In this document: one piece after another, positions 34,938-43,359 of the stretch | Numbering within the stretch: the stretch's first letter is position 1 | Layout: each line of letters begins with the position of its first letter | NCBI RefSeq assembly: GCF_016342785.1 | Contig: NZ_JAEINH010000001.1 | Coordinates: 124,001 to 188,000 of the forward strand | DNA: 64,000 bases | Source of the DNA: Sanguibacter suaedae | GTDB lineage: Bacteria > Actinomycetota > Actinomycetes > Actinomycetales > Cellulomonadaceae | Reading direction: 5' to 3' | Made by a program: the position numbers and the translations under genes | Notes under the pieces: model-generated | The model's input: only the letters and a program-made list of their open reading frames with translations | Told to the model about the DNA's origin: nothing | Database searches by the model: none

Positions 34938-35930
34938 TCAGCGGGAGTGCGCGGCCCAGGCCTCACGGAGGTCCGGGCCGCGCAGGCCCGACGACAGCAG
35001 GAGGGTGAGCAGGACGCGTGCCTTGACGGCGGACAACGACCCGCCGGGCAGGACACCGCGGGCGGCGAGGTCGATCTCGCCGCCCGCGTACCCGTAGGTG
35101 TGCTCCAGCACGGGCCCGGAGCCGATGCGGCTGGCGAGGACCACGGGCATGCGCGCCACGGCGCGCTCCACGTGCTCGACGGCCGTCGCCGCGACGTGCC
35201 CACCACCGGCACCGGCGAGCACCACACCGTCGTACCCGGCGTCGGCGAGAGCGGGCAGGACCGCGAGGTCGTCGCCACCGCCCGCCCCGACGATCGCGAC
35301 GCGCGCACCCGCCGTCGGCGGGGCCGCGAGCGCCGCCCTGGGGCGCGGACGCAGCTCGAGGCGAGCCGCGCCCTCGACGACGAGGCCCACGGGGCCGAGG
35401 GGGTCGGAGGAGAAGGCGTCGACCCGGAAGGTGCTGCGCTTGGTGACCCACCGGGCGCTGTGCACGAGGTCGGCGAACTGCACGAGGACCCCCGCGCCCG
35501 AGGCGTCGGGCGCGGCGGCGACGCGGATCGCGGAGACGAGGTTCGCGGGTCCGTCCTCGCCGGGGACGTCCCGGCTGCGCATCGCGCCCGTGACGACGAC
35601 GGGCACGCGGGCGGCGGTGCCGAGGAGGTCGAGCGCGAAGGCCGTCTCCTCGATGGTGTCGGTGCCCTGGGAGACGACCACGCCGTCGACGTCGTCGGGC
35701 AGGCCCGTGACGTGACGGTGGACGGCGAGGACGTCGTCGAGGGACAGGGAGGGCGACGGGAGGAGGCGGAGCTCGTGCGGGACGAGCTCGACGTCGGGGA
35801 CCCTGTCCTGGACCTCGCGGCGGAACATCTCGGCGCCCCGGACCGGGACCACGCCCTCCGACGTGGGGGCGTTCTCCGAGCTGATGGTGCCGCCGAGGGT
35901 GATGAGGCTGATGCGTCGTGTCCGTGTCAC
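34938..35930 (-). CDS. L-asparaginase (type I/II family)
   Basis: The protein has 330 residues from GTG 35930. Both catalytic threonine motifs are present: ITLGGTISS (Thr15) and VVSQGTDTIEETAFALDLL (Thr90-Asp91), with VVTGAMRSRDVPGEDGPANL between them and substrate pocket. No signal peptide, so cytoplasmic. It hydrolyses asparagine to aspartate and ammonia. It converges on the RND gene with 12 bp between. Confidence 0.9.
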   Translation of the reverse strand: MTRTRRISLITLGGTISSENAPTSEGVVPVRGAEMFRREVQDRVPDVELVPHELRLLPSPSLSLDDVLAVHRHVTGLPDDVDGVVVSQGTDTIEETAFALDLLGTAARVPVVVTGAMRSRDVPGEDGPANLVSAIRVAAAPDASGAGVLVQFADLVHSARWVTKRSTFRVDAFSSDPLGPVGLVVEGAARLELRPRPRAALAAPPTAGARVAIVGAGGGDDLAVLPALADAGYDGVVLAGAGGGHVAATAVEHVERAVARMPVVLASRIGSGPVLEHTYGYAGGEIDLAARGVLPGGSLSAVKARVLLTLLLSSGLRGPDLREAWAAHSR

Positions 35931-35982
35931 GCGGACAAGTGAACCAGGGTGGGCCGGTCGGCGGTGCCGACCGGCCCACACG

Positions 35983-38900
35983 TCACACGGTTCCGGTGCT
36001 GCTGGTGCTGGTGCCCCGCCCTGCGCGGACGCGGAGGGCGACGAGCCCTGCGCCTGCCGCGACGAGGAGCAGCGACACGGCGATCCACCACGGGTTCGCC
36101 TGGCCACCGGTCTGCGGGAGCGTCCCGGTGGGTGCGGTGCCGTCCTGGGCGGCGACGGTCACGGCCACCCAGCCGACGACGTCGCCCTGGACGTCGAGGA
36201 CCGCGAGACGGTGGTCACCGGGCGGGGTGCTCTCCGGGATGCGGACCGTGACGGTCCCGTCCGCGGCGACCTGCGTCCAGTCACCGTTGAGGAGCGCCGC
36301 GGGCTCGAACAGCCACACGGCGACCCACGTCCCCGCACGGTCCTCACCGACGTCCACGGTGACGACCTGCCCCTGACGGAGCGCCTTCTGGTCGAGGACG
36401 ATGCCACCCTCGGCAACACCGTCGAGGACGGCAGCCGTGCGGTTCGTGGGCAGACCCTGAGGCTTGACCGTCGGGTCGGCGGGGATCACCGGCTCGGCCG
36501 GGGTACCGGGTTCGGCGGGAGTGCCGGGCTCGGCGGGGTTCGCCGGGTCGACGGGCTCGACCGGCGTCTCAGGCCCGGTGGGTGTCCCCGGTGCAGGAGG
36601 CACAGTCGGGTCCGTCGGGTCCGTCGGGTCCGTCGGCTCGGTCGGGTCCGTGGGCTCGGCCGGGTCGGTCGGCTCCGAGCCGGCCTCCGCGACGGAGAGC
36701 CGCACGGGTGCGGACTCGACGTAGACGGTGCCGTCCGGCAGGACGAGGCGGGCGAACACGGCCGCTCCGTCCAGCTCCGCCTCGGCGGCGAACGTCAGCT
36801 CGGGACCGTGCTGGTCCTCGACGAGCATGGGCGTCGTCTCGCCTGCTCGCTGGACGAACCACTCCCACCGGTCGACGACGGACGCGGGGTCCACGATCGC
36901 GGTGAGCGTCGCCTCCTCGCCCTCGGCGAGCGTGCCCTGGGCTCCGTCGATCGTGATCTTCTGGCGTGCGGGGGCGCCGTGGTCGTCGACGTGCACGGTC
37001 ACGGGTTCCGCGACCATGGTCCCGGCGTCACCGGCGAACGTCAGGGTGGCACGCACCTCGACGCCGTCGAGCGCCTGCTCGGCGACGAGCGAGTGGGTGA
37101 GCCCCTCGGCGTCGGGCAGCGCCGTCCAGTCCTGTCCGGGCCAACGCCACTCCCAGGCGACGGTGTCGTCCTCGGCGAGCGCGGGGTCGGCGATGAGCCC
37201 GAGGCTCACCTGGCCGCCCTGGTGGTAGTGGCCGCTGATCGACTGGAAGAAGAAGATCTGCTCGTCGGGGTCGGCGGTGGAGACGTTGATCGGGGCTCCG
37301 GCCTGACCGACGTACTCGTCGCCGAGCTTGGCGACGAGGTACAGGTACCCGCCGTCGAGGTCCTGGGTGATGGTGTGCTCGAGGGTCAGGGCGTCGGGGC
37401 CGTTGCCCTCCTTGAGGACGGTGGTGACCCAGGGCTCCACGGAGAAGTTCGAGTAGCTCCACTCGTAGACGAGTCCCTCACGCTCGGGGAACACGGTGCC
37501 GCTCGCACGGAGGGTGGCTCCGTCGCGGTAGACGCTCTGCACACCCTCGAGCATGACCTCGCGCTCGAGGATCGTCATGGGGAGGATCGGCGACTGAGCC
37601 ACGGCGACCCCGTCCCGGACCACCTGGACGGCCATGTCGCCGGAGTACCACGACATGCCAACCAGGCTGATGCTGGCGCCGTCGACGACTGCGGTCTCCA
37701 CCGGGTACCAGGGGCTGCCGTTGCGCTGGACGAGCCGGTAGCTCTCGCCGGGGGCGAGGTCGCGCCCGGAGACGGTGAGGAGGAGGGTCTCGCCGTTGTA
37801 GAGGGTGCCCGGCGTCTCGAGCGTGAGGACCGGCTGGCCGCCGTCCTGGGTGACGACGAGCGGGAGCCAGTCGGTCTTCTGGACGGTGGTGCGCCCCTCT
37901 CGGACCGCGGCCTGGATCTCGAAGCCGTCGTGGGACAGGTCGAGGGGCATCTGGAGGTGGCCCTCGGCCGCGCGGCCTCCGGTGCCGTCCAGGGCGTACC
38001 CGCTGTTGGTGGTGCCGACGGGGCGGATGGCCCACTCGACGGTCTGTCCTTCGGTGAGGGTGACGCCGACGAGGCGGACGTCGAGCATGTCGCCGACGGT
38101 GTAGGAGTCGGCGAGGCCGCGGAGCCCGAACTCGTCGCCGCCGGCCTCCTCGACCACCGTGACACCGACGGGCGCGGAGGTGGACGCGAGGGCGAGGTTG
38201 GCGACGGCCGGGACGTAGGTCGCGGTGTAGGAGTGGGGTCCGACGACCGGCTCGGCGACCGTGAAGGTGGCTGAGCCGTCGGTGACGGGTTCGTGCCCGA
38301 GCACGGTGTCGCCGTCGCGGAGCTCGACCCACCCGTCGGCGAGCGCGGGCGTGACGGTCGCGGTGAGGGTCAGGGGGTCGCCGAGGACGAGGTCGGTCGC
38401 GGACGCCGCGAGCGTGGTCCCGGTGGCGGCCTGTTCGGGGAGGTCCCCGACCACGAAGGTGTAGGTGGCGGTGTCGCTCGACGGCGCACCGGCGACGGTC
38501 ACGGTGCCCTCGACGCTCACGCGGTAGGTGCCGGGCGCGGTGAAGGCCCAGTTGGCGTGCATGTGGGTGCGGCCGACGGTGAACGTCTTGTGGTCCTCGT
38601 CGGAGGACCACAGTCGATTGGCGCCGCCGAAGGTGCCCATGGTGAACAGCTCGAGGTCACCGGGGCCCTCGACGCCGGTGAGCGTGAAGGTGGTGCTGTT
38701 GCCCTCGATCGCACCGGTGGGGACGGACTCGGTGGAGAACCCGGGCCACAGCTGGCCGGGACCGGGGTTGGACTCGGACGCGAGCCAGATGGGCGCGCCC
38801 TCGGGGGCGATGAAGTCGAAGCCGGCGGGGGCGGTGGTCGCGGAGTCCTGATCCACGTGGAACCAGACGTCCGCGGGATCGAGGCGTGTGCCGTTGCCCT

Positions 38901-39120
38901 CGGGGACGTCGGCCTTGGTCCCGAGCACGAGGGCGCCGTCCTCGAGGAACGTGGAGACGGCGTCGGTGTGGATGTCCTGGAGGACGCGGTACTCGGTAGG
39001 AGCGGGCGCGGTGCCGTCGGCGGCGACGGCCGTGGCGGGGAGCATGAGGGCTCCCGCCAGGACCGTCACCGCCGTGAGCAGCGCCGTCGGCCGGGCGGCC
39101 GGTCGTGCGGTGGAGATCAC
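35983..39120 (-). CDS. large LPXTG-type surface protein with choice-of-anchor M domain
   Basis: The protein has 1,045 residues from GTG 39120 after AAAGGA. It has an N-terminal signal peptide (ALLTAVTVLAGALMLPATAVAA), then an actinobacterial surface-anchored domain (TEYRVLQDIHTDAVSTFLEDG to RTHMHANWAFTAPGTYRVSV) with His residues able to bind metal. Several Ig-like repeats follow (for example ATGTTLAASATDLVLGDPLTL). Then comes a Pro/Glu/Thr/Asp-rich stalk with PTDPTEPTD and AEPGTP repeats, and finally LPQTGG, a hydrophobic helix and a basic tail, the sortase sorting signal. Proteins with this domain often accompany zinc or manganese ABC importers and metalloregulators. A Fur-family-like box lies in its promoter region. 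Metal capture at the cell wall is inferred. Confidence 0.85.
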   Translation of the reverse strand: MISTARPAARPTALLTAVTVLAGALMLPATAVAADGTAPAPTEYRVLQDIHTDAVSTFLEDGALVLGTKADVPEGNGTRLDPADVWFHVDQDSATTAPAGFDFIAPEGAPIWLASESNPGPGQLWPGFSTESVPTGAIEGNSTTFTLTGVEGPGDLELFTMGTFGGANRLWSSDEDHKTFTVGRTHMHANWAFTAPGTYRVSVEGTVTVAGAPSSDTATYTFVVGDLPEQAATGTTLAASATDLVLGDPLTLTATVTPALADGWVELRDGDTVLGHEPVTDGSATFTVAEPVVGPHSYTATYVPAVANLALASTSAPVGVTVVEEAGGDEFGLRGLADSYTVGDMLDVRLVGVTLTEGQTVEWAIRPVGTTNSGYALDGTGGRAAEGHLQMPLDLSHDGFEIQAAVREGRTTVQKTDWLPLVVTQDGGQPVLTLETPGTLYNGETLLLTVSGRDLAPGESYRLVQRNGSPWYPVETAVVDGASISLVGMSWYSGDMAVQVVRDGVAVAQSPILPMTILEREVMLEGVQSVYRDGATLRASGTVFPEREGLVYEWSYSNFSVEPWVTTVLKEGNGPDALTLEHTITQDLDGGYLYLVAKLGDEYVGQAGAPINVSTADPDEQIFFFQSISGHYHQGGQVSLGLIADPALAEDDTVAWEWRWPGQDWTALPDAEGLTHSLVAEQALDGVEVRATLTFAGDAGTMVAEPVTVHVDDHGAPARQKITIDGAQGTLAEGEEATLTAIVDPASVVDRWEWFVQRAGETTPMLVEDQHGPELTFAAEAELDGAAVFARLVLPDGTVYVESAPVRLSVAEAGSEPTDPAEPTDPTEPTDPTDPTDPTVPPAPGTPTGPETPVEPVDPANPAEPGTPAEPGTPAEPVIPADPTVKPQGLPTNRTAAVLDGVAEGGIVLDQKALRQGQVVTVDVGEDRAGTWVAVWLFEPAALLNGDWTQVAADGTVTVRIPESTPPGDHRLAVLDVQGDVVGWVAVTVAAQDGTAPTGTLPQTGGQANPWWIAVSLLLVAAGAGLVALRVRAGRGTSTSSTGTV

Positions 39121-39173
39121 GGGGGTCCTTTCGCAGCGCACGCCGGGGCGGCGTCACGCGGGAGGGTTTATGA

Positions 39174-39194
39174 GAACGAATATCAATATCGTTC
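39174..39194 (-). promoter_or_regulatory. Fur/Zur-family-like operator upstream of surface protein gene
   Basis: GAACGA-ATATCAATA-TCGTTC is a 21-bp near-palindrome in an AT-rich patch 54 bp before the start codon. Its layout (GA-rich arms, AT-rich core, flanking TTATGA) resembles Zur and Fur boxes. No metalloregulator gene is in the window. Confidence 0.5.
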
Positions 39195-39236
39195 AGCGTG
39201 ATCTTCTCCGACCTCCCAGGAACTGTCAAGGTTGCG

Positions 39237-39647
39237 TCAGTCGAGGACCGCGGTGGCCTCGACCTCGACGAGCACGTCGGGCTCGAAGAGGAGCTCGACG
39301 CCGATGAGTGAGGAGGGCGGGAGCGGCTGCGGGAGGTCGAGCTCCTGGGAGACGCTCTCGACACCGGCCATGAAGTCGCTGATCATCTCGGGCTGCCACC
39401 GGGTGACGTAGAAGGTGAGGCGCACGACGTCGTGGAACGTCGCGCCTGCGGCGGTCAGGCCGGTCGCGGTATTCCGCAGGGCTGCGGCGACCTGGCCCGC
39501 GAGGTCGCCGGGCGCGAGGGGAGCGCCCTGGGCATCGCGCGCGATCTGCCCCGCAACGTGGACGTGTCGGGTTCCGGTGGCGACCGCCACGTGGTGGTAG
39601 GGCGTGGGCTGCATGAGGCCGTCGGGGGTGAAGAGCTGGACGGGCAC
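39237..39647 (-). CDS. RidA-family protein
   Basis: The protein has 136 residues from GTG 39647 with AGGAGG upstream. Contains the YjgF/RidA core: HVHVAGQIARDAQGAPLAPGDLAGQVAAALRN, with FHDVVRLTFYVT and a final LFEPDVLVEVEATAVLD. The canonical RidA enamine/imine deaminase Arg near the C-terminus (as in NALVEIE-type motifs with RVEVA) is not evident, so it may have another activity. It is divergent from an HxlR regulator. Confidence 0.85.
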   Translation of the reverse strand: MPVQLFTPDGLMQPTPYHHVAVATGTRHVHVAGQIARDAQGAPLAPGDLAGQVAAALRNTATGLTAAGATFHDVVRLTFYVTRWQPEMISDFMAGVESVSQELDLPQPLPPSSLIGVELLFEPDVLVEVEATAVLD

Positions 39648-39672
39648 GGGGACCTCCTGGTCGAGAACGGGT

Positions 39673-39737
39673 GGTATCCGTTGTCTACCTGGTGTCCGGA
39701 AGGCACTTCAACGAGACTAGGTGGCATGACGGATACC
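39673..39737. promoter_or_regulatory. inverted half-sites between ridA-like and hxlR-like genes
   Basis: GGTATCCGT (39673-39681) and ACGGATACC (39729-39737) are perfect complements 47 bp apart, flanking the divergent promoter region. The second overlaps the first codons of the HxlR gene. They could be half-sites for the HxlR dimer. Confidence 0.35.
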
Positions 39738-40106
39738 GCCCGCCCCCTGACGCACGACCTCGGTGTCGGCGCCCCGCACCGGGAGCTCCTGGACCAGGTG
39801 CTCGACAAGTGGTCGCTGCAGGTGCTGGAGGAGCTCTGCGAGCGCCCTTCCCGCTTCAACGACCTGCGCCGGGCGGTCCCGGAGGTCACCGCGAAGTCGC
39901 TCACCGCGACGTTGCGGCGCCTGGAGCGCAACGGGATCGTCGGGCGGGAGGTGGTGAGCTCGCGCCCGGTGGCGGTCGAGTACAGCATCACCCCGTTGGG
40001 CAAGACGTTCCGGGACCCCGTCGACGCCCTGCTCGTCTGGGCGCGGGCGCACCTGCCCGAGATCCAGCGTGCGCGCGAGGCCTTCGACGAGGCGGAGTAC
40101 CGGTAG
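39726..40106 (+). CDS. HxlR-family transcriptional regulator
   Basis: The protein has 126 residues with a winged helix typical of HxlR: LDKWSLQVLEELCERPSRFNDLRRAVPEVTAKSLTATLRRLERNGIV, then VEYSITPLGKTF. Unusually for the family, the first conserved Cys is missing before the helix. It probably controls the divergent RidA-like gene and itself. GAGACT ends 7 nt before the ATG. Confidence 0.9.
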   Translation: MTDTARPLTHDLGVGAPHRELLDQVLDKWSLQVLEELCERPSRFNDLRRAVPEVTAKSLTATLRRLERNGIVGREVVSSRPVAVEYSITPLGKTFRDPVDALLVWARAHLPEIQRAREAFDEAEYR

Positions 40107-40115
40107 GGCGGAAGG

Positions 40116-40316
40116 CTAGCCGAGCCGCTCTGCGACCGTCTTCTCGGCGACGGCCTTCGCGTCGGCGAGCGTTCCCTCGGGGAGGGTGACGGACCCACCC
40201 CACGGGTAGACGACCATCCAGCATTCTGGCCCGTCGCTCGGCACGTACGGGGTGATGATGACCTCGCCCTGGGGCGTGTCGAGCTGGTGGGCGTGCTCGT
40301 GCGCGATCCAGTCCAT
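40116..40316 (-). CDS. small conserved-looking hypothetical protein
   Basis: The product has 66 residues from ATG 40316 (a GTG one codon earlier is equally possible). It contains EHAHQLDTPQGEVIITPYVP and a C-terminal helix ADAKAVAEKTVAER. It is soluble with no recognised domain. It converges on the HxlR gene with 9 bp between. Confidence 0.55.
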   Translation of the reverse strand: MDWIAHEHAHQLDTPQGEVIITPYVPSDGPECWMVVYPWGGSVTLPEGTLADAKAVAEKTVAERLG

Positions 40317-40378
40317 CACCCCAGCATCGCAGCAGGTGGGAGCGGTGTCATGCGGTCGCGCGCCCCGCCGGGGACGGG

Positions 40379-40627
40379 CTAGCCGCGCTCAGGCTCCGAG
40401 GTGGCCGCCTGCCGCCGGACCGCTCGGTCCTTGCGTGCGGCGTAGACGGCCATGGCGCAGGACACGACAAGACCCGAGACGACCATGGTCGTGACGACCT
40501 CGTTCCACCAGACGCCGTTCTGGATCCGCACGATGCTCATCCCGATGACCATGATCGCCAGCGGCCACGTCACGAGGAAATACCTGCGGAAGGTGTCGCG
40601 CGGCTCGTCCTGCGTTCGGTCGGTCAC
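40379..40627 (-). CDS. small two-helix membrane protein
   Basis: The product has 82 residues from GTG 40627 after GGGAG. Two hydrophobic helices (YFLVTWPLAIMVIGMSIV and TTMVVSGLVVSCAMAVYAA) flank a short loop with WW; the tail is basic. No family is recognised. Confidence 0.55.
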   Translation of the reverse strand: MTDRTQDEPRDTFRRYFLVTWPLAIMVIGMSIVRIQNGVWWNEVVTTMVVSGLVVSCAMAVYAARKDRAVRRQAATSEPERG

Positions 40628-40656
40628 TTTCCACTCTCCCCTGCCCCTGGTGAACG

Positions 40657-40697
40657 AACAAGAGGCTCGAGATCCTCAGGATCTCGAGCCTCTTGTT
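40657..40697 (-). terminator. terminator of tRNA-Arg gene
   Basis: Perfect 19-bp arms (40657-40675 and 40679-40697) with a 3-nt loop lie immediately downstream of the tRNA CCA end on the minus strand. Confidence 0.85.
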
Positions 40698-40701
40698 GTG
40701 G

Positions 40702-40774
40702 TGCGCCCGGAGGGATTCGAACCCCCAACCTTCTGATCCGTAGTCAGATGCTCTATCCGTTGAGCTACGGGCGC
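40702..40774 (-). tRNA. tRNA-Arg (anticodon ACG)
   Basis: This 73-nt cloverleaf has acceptor arms GCGCCCG/CGGGCGC, the anticodon loop CTACGGA within CTGACTACGGATCAG, and T-loop GGTTCGAATCC. The CCA end is encoded at 40699-40701. It reads CGN arginine codons (A34 probably modified to inosine). Confidence 0.95.
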
Positions 40775-41039
40775 AGACCGTCGGTCACCGCGAGGGCGAC
40801 CGTCGAGAACATTACCGCGACTGGGCCCCGATCCCCAAACCGGGGCGACGTGACCCCCGTCGCACCCTGAGCGCGAGGCCGTCCCGGGCTCAGGGTCCTC
40901 CCTGGTCCTCCGCCCCTGGGACCACTCCCTGGGGTGCAGAGGGACCACCCGGGGGTCACCCTCGAGGCGTAGGCGGCGCCGCGCACGACGAGACCGTCGG
41001 CCGACGCGCAGCCACCCCACCGCCCGCCAGGCTGGACTC

Positions 41040-41783
41040 ATGCAGACAGCCCAGCCCGTCCTCACCGCCCGCGCCCTGACCAAGGTGTACGGCTCGGACG
41101 CCACCGCCACCCATGCCCTCGCCGGCGTCGACACCACCGTCTTCGCGGGCGAGTCCCTCGCGGTGATGGGCCCGTCCGGCTCCGGGAAGACGACCCTCCT
41201 GCACTGCCTCGCCGGGATCGTCCGCCCCACGTCGGGGGCCGTCATGTGGCGGGGGACGGACATCGTCGCCATGCGCGACGCCCAGCGCACCGCGCTGCGC
41301 CGCACCGACTTCGGGTTCGTGTTCCAGTCCGGGCAGCTCCTCCCCGAGCTCCCCGCTGTCGAGAACGCAGCCCTCCCCCTCATGCTCGCGGGCATGCCCC
41401 GCGCGGAGGCCACCGCCAGGGCGTCCGACGTCCTGGCCCGGCTGGGCCTCGCCGGCATGGACGACCGTCGGCCCGGCGAGATGTCGGGCGGGCAGGCGCA
41501 GCGCGTCGCCATCGCGCGCGCCCTCGTCGGCTCCCCCGGCGTCGTGTTCGCCGACGAGCCCACGGGCGCCCTCGACCAGTCGACGGGCACCGAGGTCATG
41601 TCCATCCTCACCAGCGCCGCCGAGGCCGCCGGCGCGGCCCTCGTCGTCGTCACCCACGACCCGGGCGTGGCCCGCTGGTGCTCGCGCACCATCACCATGC
41701 GCGACGGTCGCGTCTCCGGCGAGTTCCTCGCCCCCGACCGGTCCACCCCGGCGTCCGCCGCCCAGACCGAGGACGCCCGATGA
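41040..41783 (+). CDS. ABC transporter ATP-binding protein (MacB/LolD type)
   Basis: The protein has 247 residues with Walker A GPSGSGKTT, Q-loop FVFQSGQLLPEL, signature MSGGQAQRVAIARAL, Walker B VVFADEPTGALD and H-loop VVTHD. It pairs with the FtsX-like permease that starts inside its stop codon (ATGA). Systems of this type export peptides, lipoproteins or antibiotics, or sense envelope stress; the substrate is unknown. CAGGCT ends 6 nt before the ATG, suggesting a leaderless message. Confidence 0.93.
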   Translation: MQTAQPVLTARALTKVYGSDATATHALAGVDTTVFAGESLAVMGPSGSGKTTLLHCLAGIVRPTSGAVMWRGTDIVAMRDAQRTALRRTDFGFVFQSGQLLPELPAVENAALPLMLAGMPRAEATARASDVLARLGLAGMDDRRPGEMSGGQAQRVAIARALVGSPGVVFADEPTGALDQSTGTEVMSILTSAAEAAGAALVVVTHDPGVARWCSRTITMRDGRVSGEFLAPDRSTPASAAQTEDAR

Positions 41784-43108
41784 AGGCCACCGCGGCCCTG
41801 TGGCTCCTGCTCCGGCGCCGGAGCGCCACGGGCAGCGACCCGCAGCGCCTCACCACCGTCCTGTCCGTCCTCGCGTTCGCCGTGACCACCGCGATCGTCC
41901 TCGTCGTCCTCGGCGGCGTCGGCGCCTTCGGGGAACGCGCCCGCCTGGCCGGCAGCACCGACGAGGCCGGGACGTACGTCATCCTCGCCTGGGTCGCCGC
42001 GTCCCTGCTCCTCGTGCCGCTGATCACCCTCGGCGGGGCCGCCGCGCGCCTCGCCGTCGCACGACGCGACGCCCGCCTCGCGGCCCTGCGCCTCGCCGGG
42101 GCGACGACGGGGCAGGTCGCCACCCTCACGGTCCTCGACGCCGCCTCCCAGGCCTTCGTGGGGGCCCTCGCGGGCGTCGTCGGGTACCTCGCGCTCGTGC
42201 CCCTCGTCGCCCAGGTGCGGTTCCAGGACCGCGCGTTCGGCCTCGCCGAGCTGTGGACGGGCGTGCCGACCGTCCTCGCAGCGGTCGCGGGCGTCGTCCT
42301 CGTCGCGCTCCTGTCGTCCGTCGTGAGCCTGCGCCGCGTCGCCGTGACACCCCTCGGCGTCGCCAACCGGGAGCAGCCACCCGGCCTCACGTGGATGCGG
42401 GCCCTCGTCGCCGTGGCCGCCGTCGTCGCGTTCACCACCGTCATCAAGCTCGGCCGCGCCGACCTCGTCGTCATCGCCGTCATGCTCGTCATCGGGTTCG
42501 CGACCCTCAACGTCGTCGGCCCCTTCGTCGTGTGGGTCCTCGGCAAGGTCACCGCGTCCCGCGCCCGCACCGTCCCCACGCTCCTCGCCGGACGCCGCAT
42601 GATCGACGACCCGCGCACCGCGTGGCGGTCCGTCGGCGGCGTCGCCCTCGCGACGTTCATCGCCGGGCTCGCCAGCCTGTCCTCCATGTTCGCGTCCACC
42701 GCCGACGCGTACGCCGGGGAGGACCGCATCCTCATGCTCGACGTCGCCACCGGCGGGTACCTCACCCTCGCCATCGCGGGCGTCCTCGCCGCAGTGTCCA
42801 CCGGCGTCATGCAGGCGGGCAACGTCATCGCCCGACGCGCCGAGTACCGCACCCTCACCCTCGCCGGCACCGACGTCGGCGTCCTCGACACCGCCCGCAT
42901 GCGCGAGACGTTCATCCCCCTCGTCGCCTGCATGGGCGTCTCCGCCGGGTTCTCGCTCCTGTTCATGGTGCCCGTGGTGGGAACCGTCGCCCTGCAGAGC
43001 TGGCCCGTCGTCGTCCAGTTCGTCGTGAGCGTCCTCGCCGCCGGCGGGCTCGTCCTCGCCGGCGCCGCCGCCTCACGTCGCGTGGTCCGCGAGGTCGTCG
43101 CCGTCTGA
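41780..43108 (+). CDS. FtsX-like ABC transporter permease
   Basis: The protein has 442 residues with about eight membrane helices in two blocks (TTVLSVLAFAVTTAIVLVVLGG and LASLSSMFASTADAY region; last helices FSLLFMVPVVGTVAL and FVVSVLAAGGLVLAGAAAS). Two FtsX-type segments are visible (ARLAALRLAGATTGQVATL and RRAEYRTLTLAGTDVGVL). Translationally coupled to the ATPase gene. Larger than a single FtsX unit, as in BceB-like or VexF-like permeases, but without their big extracellular loop. Confidence 0.85.
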   Translation: MKATAALWLLLRRRSATGSDPQRLTTVLSVLAFAVTTAIVLVVLGGVGAFGERARLAGSTDEAGTYVILAWVAASLLLVPLITLGGAAARLAVARRDARLAALRLAGATTGQVATLTVLDAASQAFVGALAGVVGYLALVPLVAQVRFQDRAFGLAELWTGVPTVLAAVAGVVLVALLSSVVSLRRVAVTPLGVANREQPPGLTWMRALVAVAAVVAFTTVIKLGRADLVVIAVMLVIGFATLNVVGPFVVWVLGKVTASRARTVPTLLAGRRMIDDPRTAWRSVGGVALATFIAGLASLSSMFASTADAYAGEDRILMLDVATGGYLTLAIAGVLAAVSTGVMQAGNVIARRAEYRTLTLAGTDVGVLDTARMRETFIPLVACMGVSAGFSLLFMVPVVGTVALQSWPVVVQFVVSVLAAGGLVLAGAAASRRVVREVVAV

Positions 43109-43152
43109 CGCGTCGAGGGCGGGCGGCCCGCCCTCGACGACCACCGAGAACG

Positions 43153-43188
43153 ACGAAGGGCCCCGGTCACCTGACCGGGGCCCTTCGT
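43153..43188. terminator. bidirectional terminator between ABC operon and tRNA-Ser
   Basis: ACGAAGGGCCCCGGTC and its exact complement (43173-43188) form a 16-bp stem with a small loop, between the permease stop (+) and the 3' end of tRNA-Ser (-). Confidence 0.85.
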
Positions 43189-43192
43189 GAAG

Positions 43193-43281
43193 CGGAGACG
43201 GAGGGATTCGAACCCTCGAACGGGTTGCCCCGTTACCACCTTAGCAGGGTGGCGCACTAGACCTGGCTATGCGACGTCTCC
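43193..43281 (-). tRNA. tRNA-Ser (anticodon GCT)
   Basis: This 89-nt class II tRNA has acceptor GGAGACG/CGTCTCC, the anticodon arm CCACCCTGCTAAGGTGG, a long variable arm (AACGGGGCAACCCGTT) and T-arm GAGGGTTCGAATCCCTC. No CCA is encoded. It reads AGC/AGU. Confidence 0.95.
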
Positions 43282-43359
43282 TCGCCCGCGGCACAGCGAT
43301 CTACTGCGGGCTGTGCCAGGGTACCCGTACGCCGCACCCAGGAGCAAAAGCGCGCCCGC

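Noticed and set aside
40775-41039. Possible gene in the 265-bp gap between tRNA-Arg and the ABC operon
   Set aside because: The only frames are short, Arg/Gly/Pro-rich and without ribosome-binding sites; I see only the tRNA and ABC promoters there.
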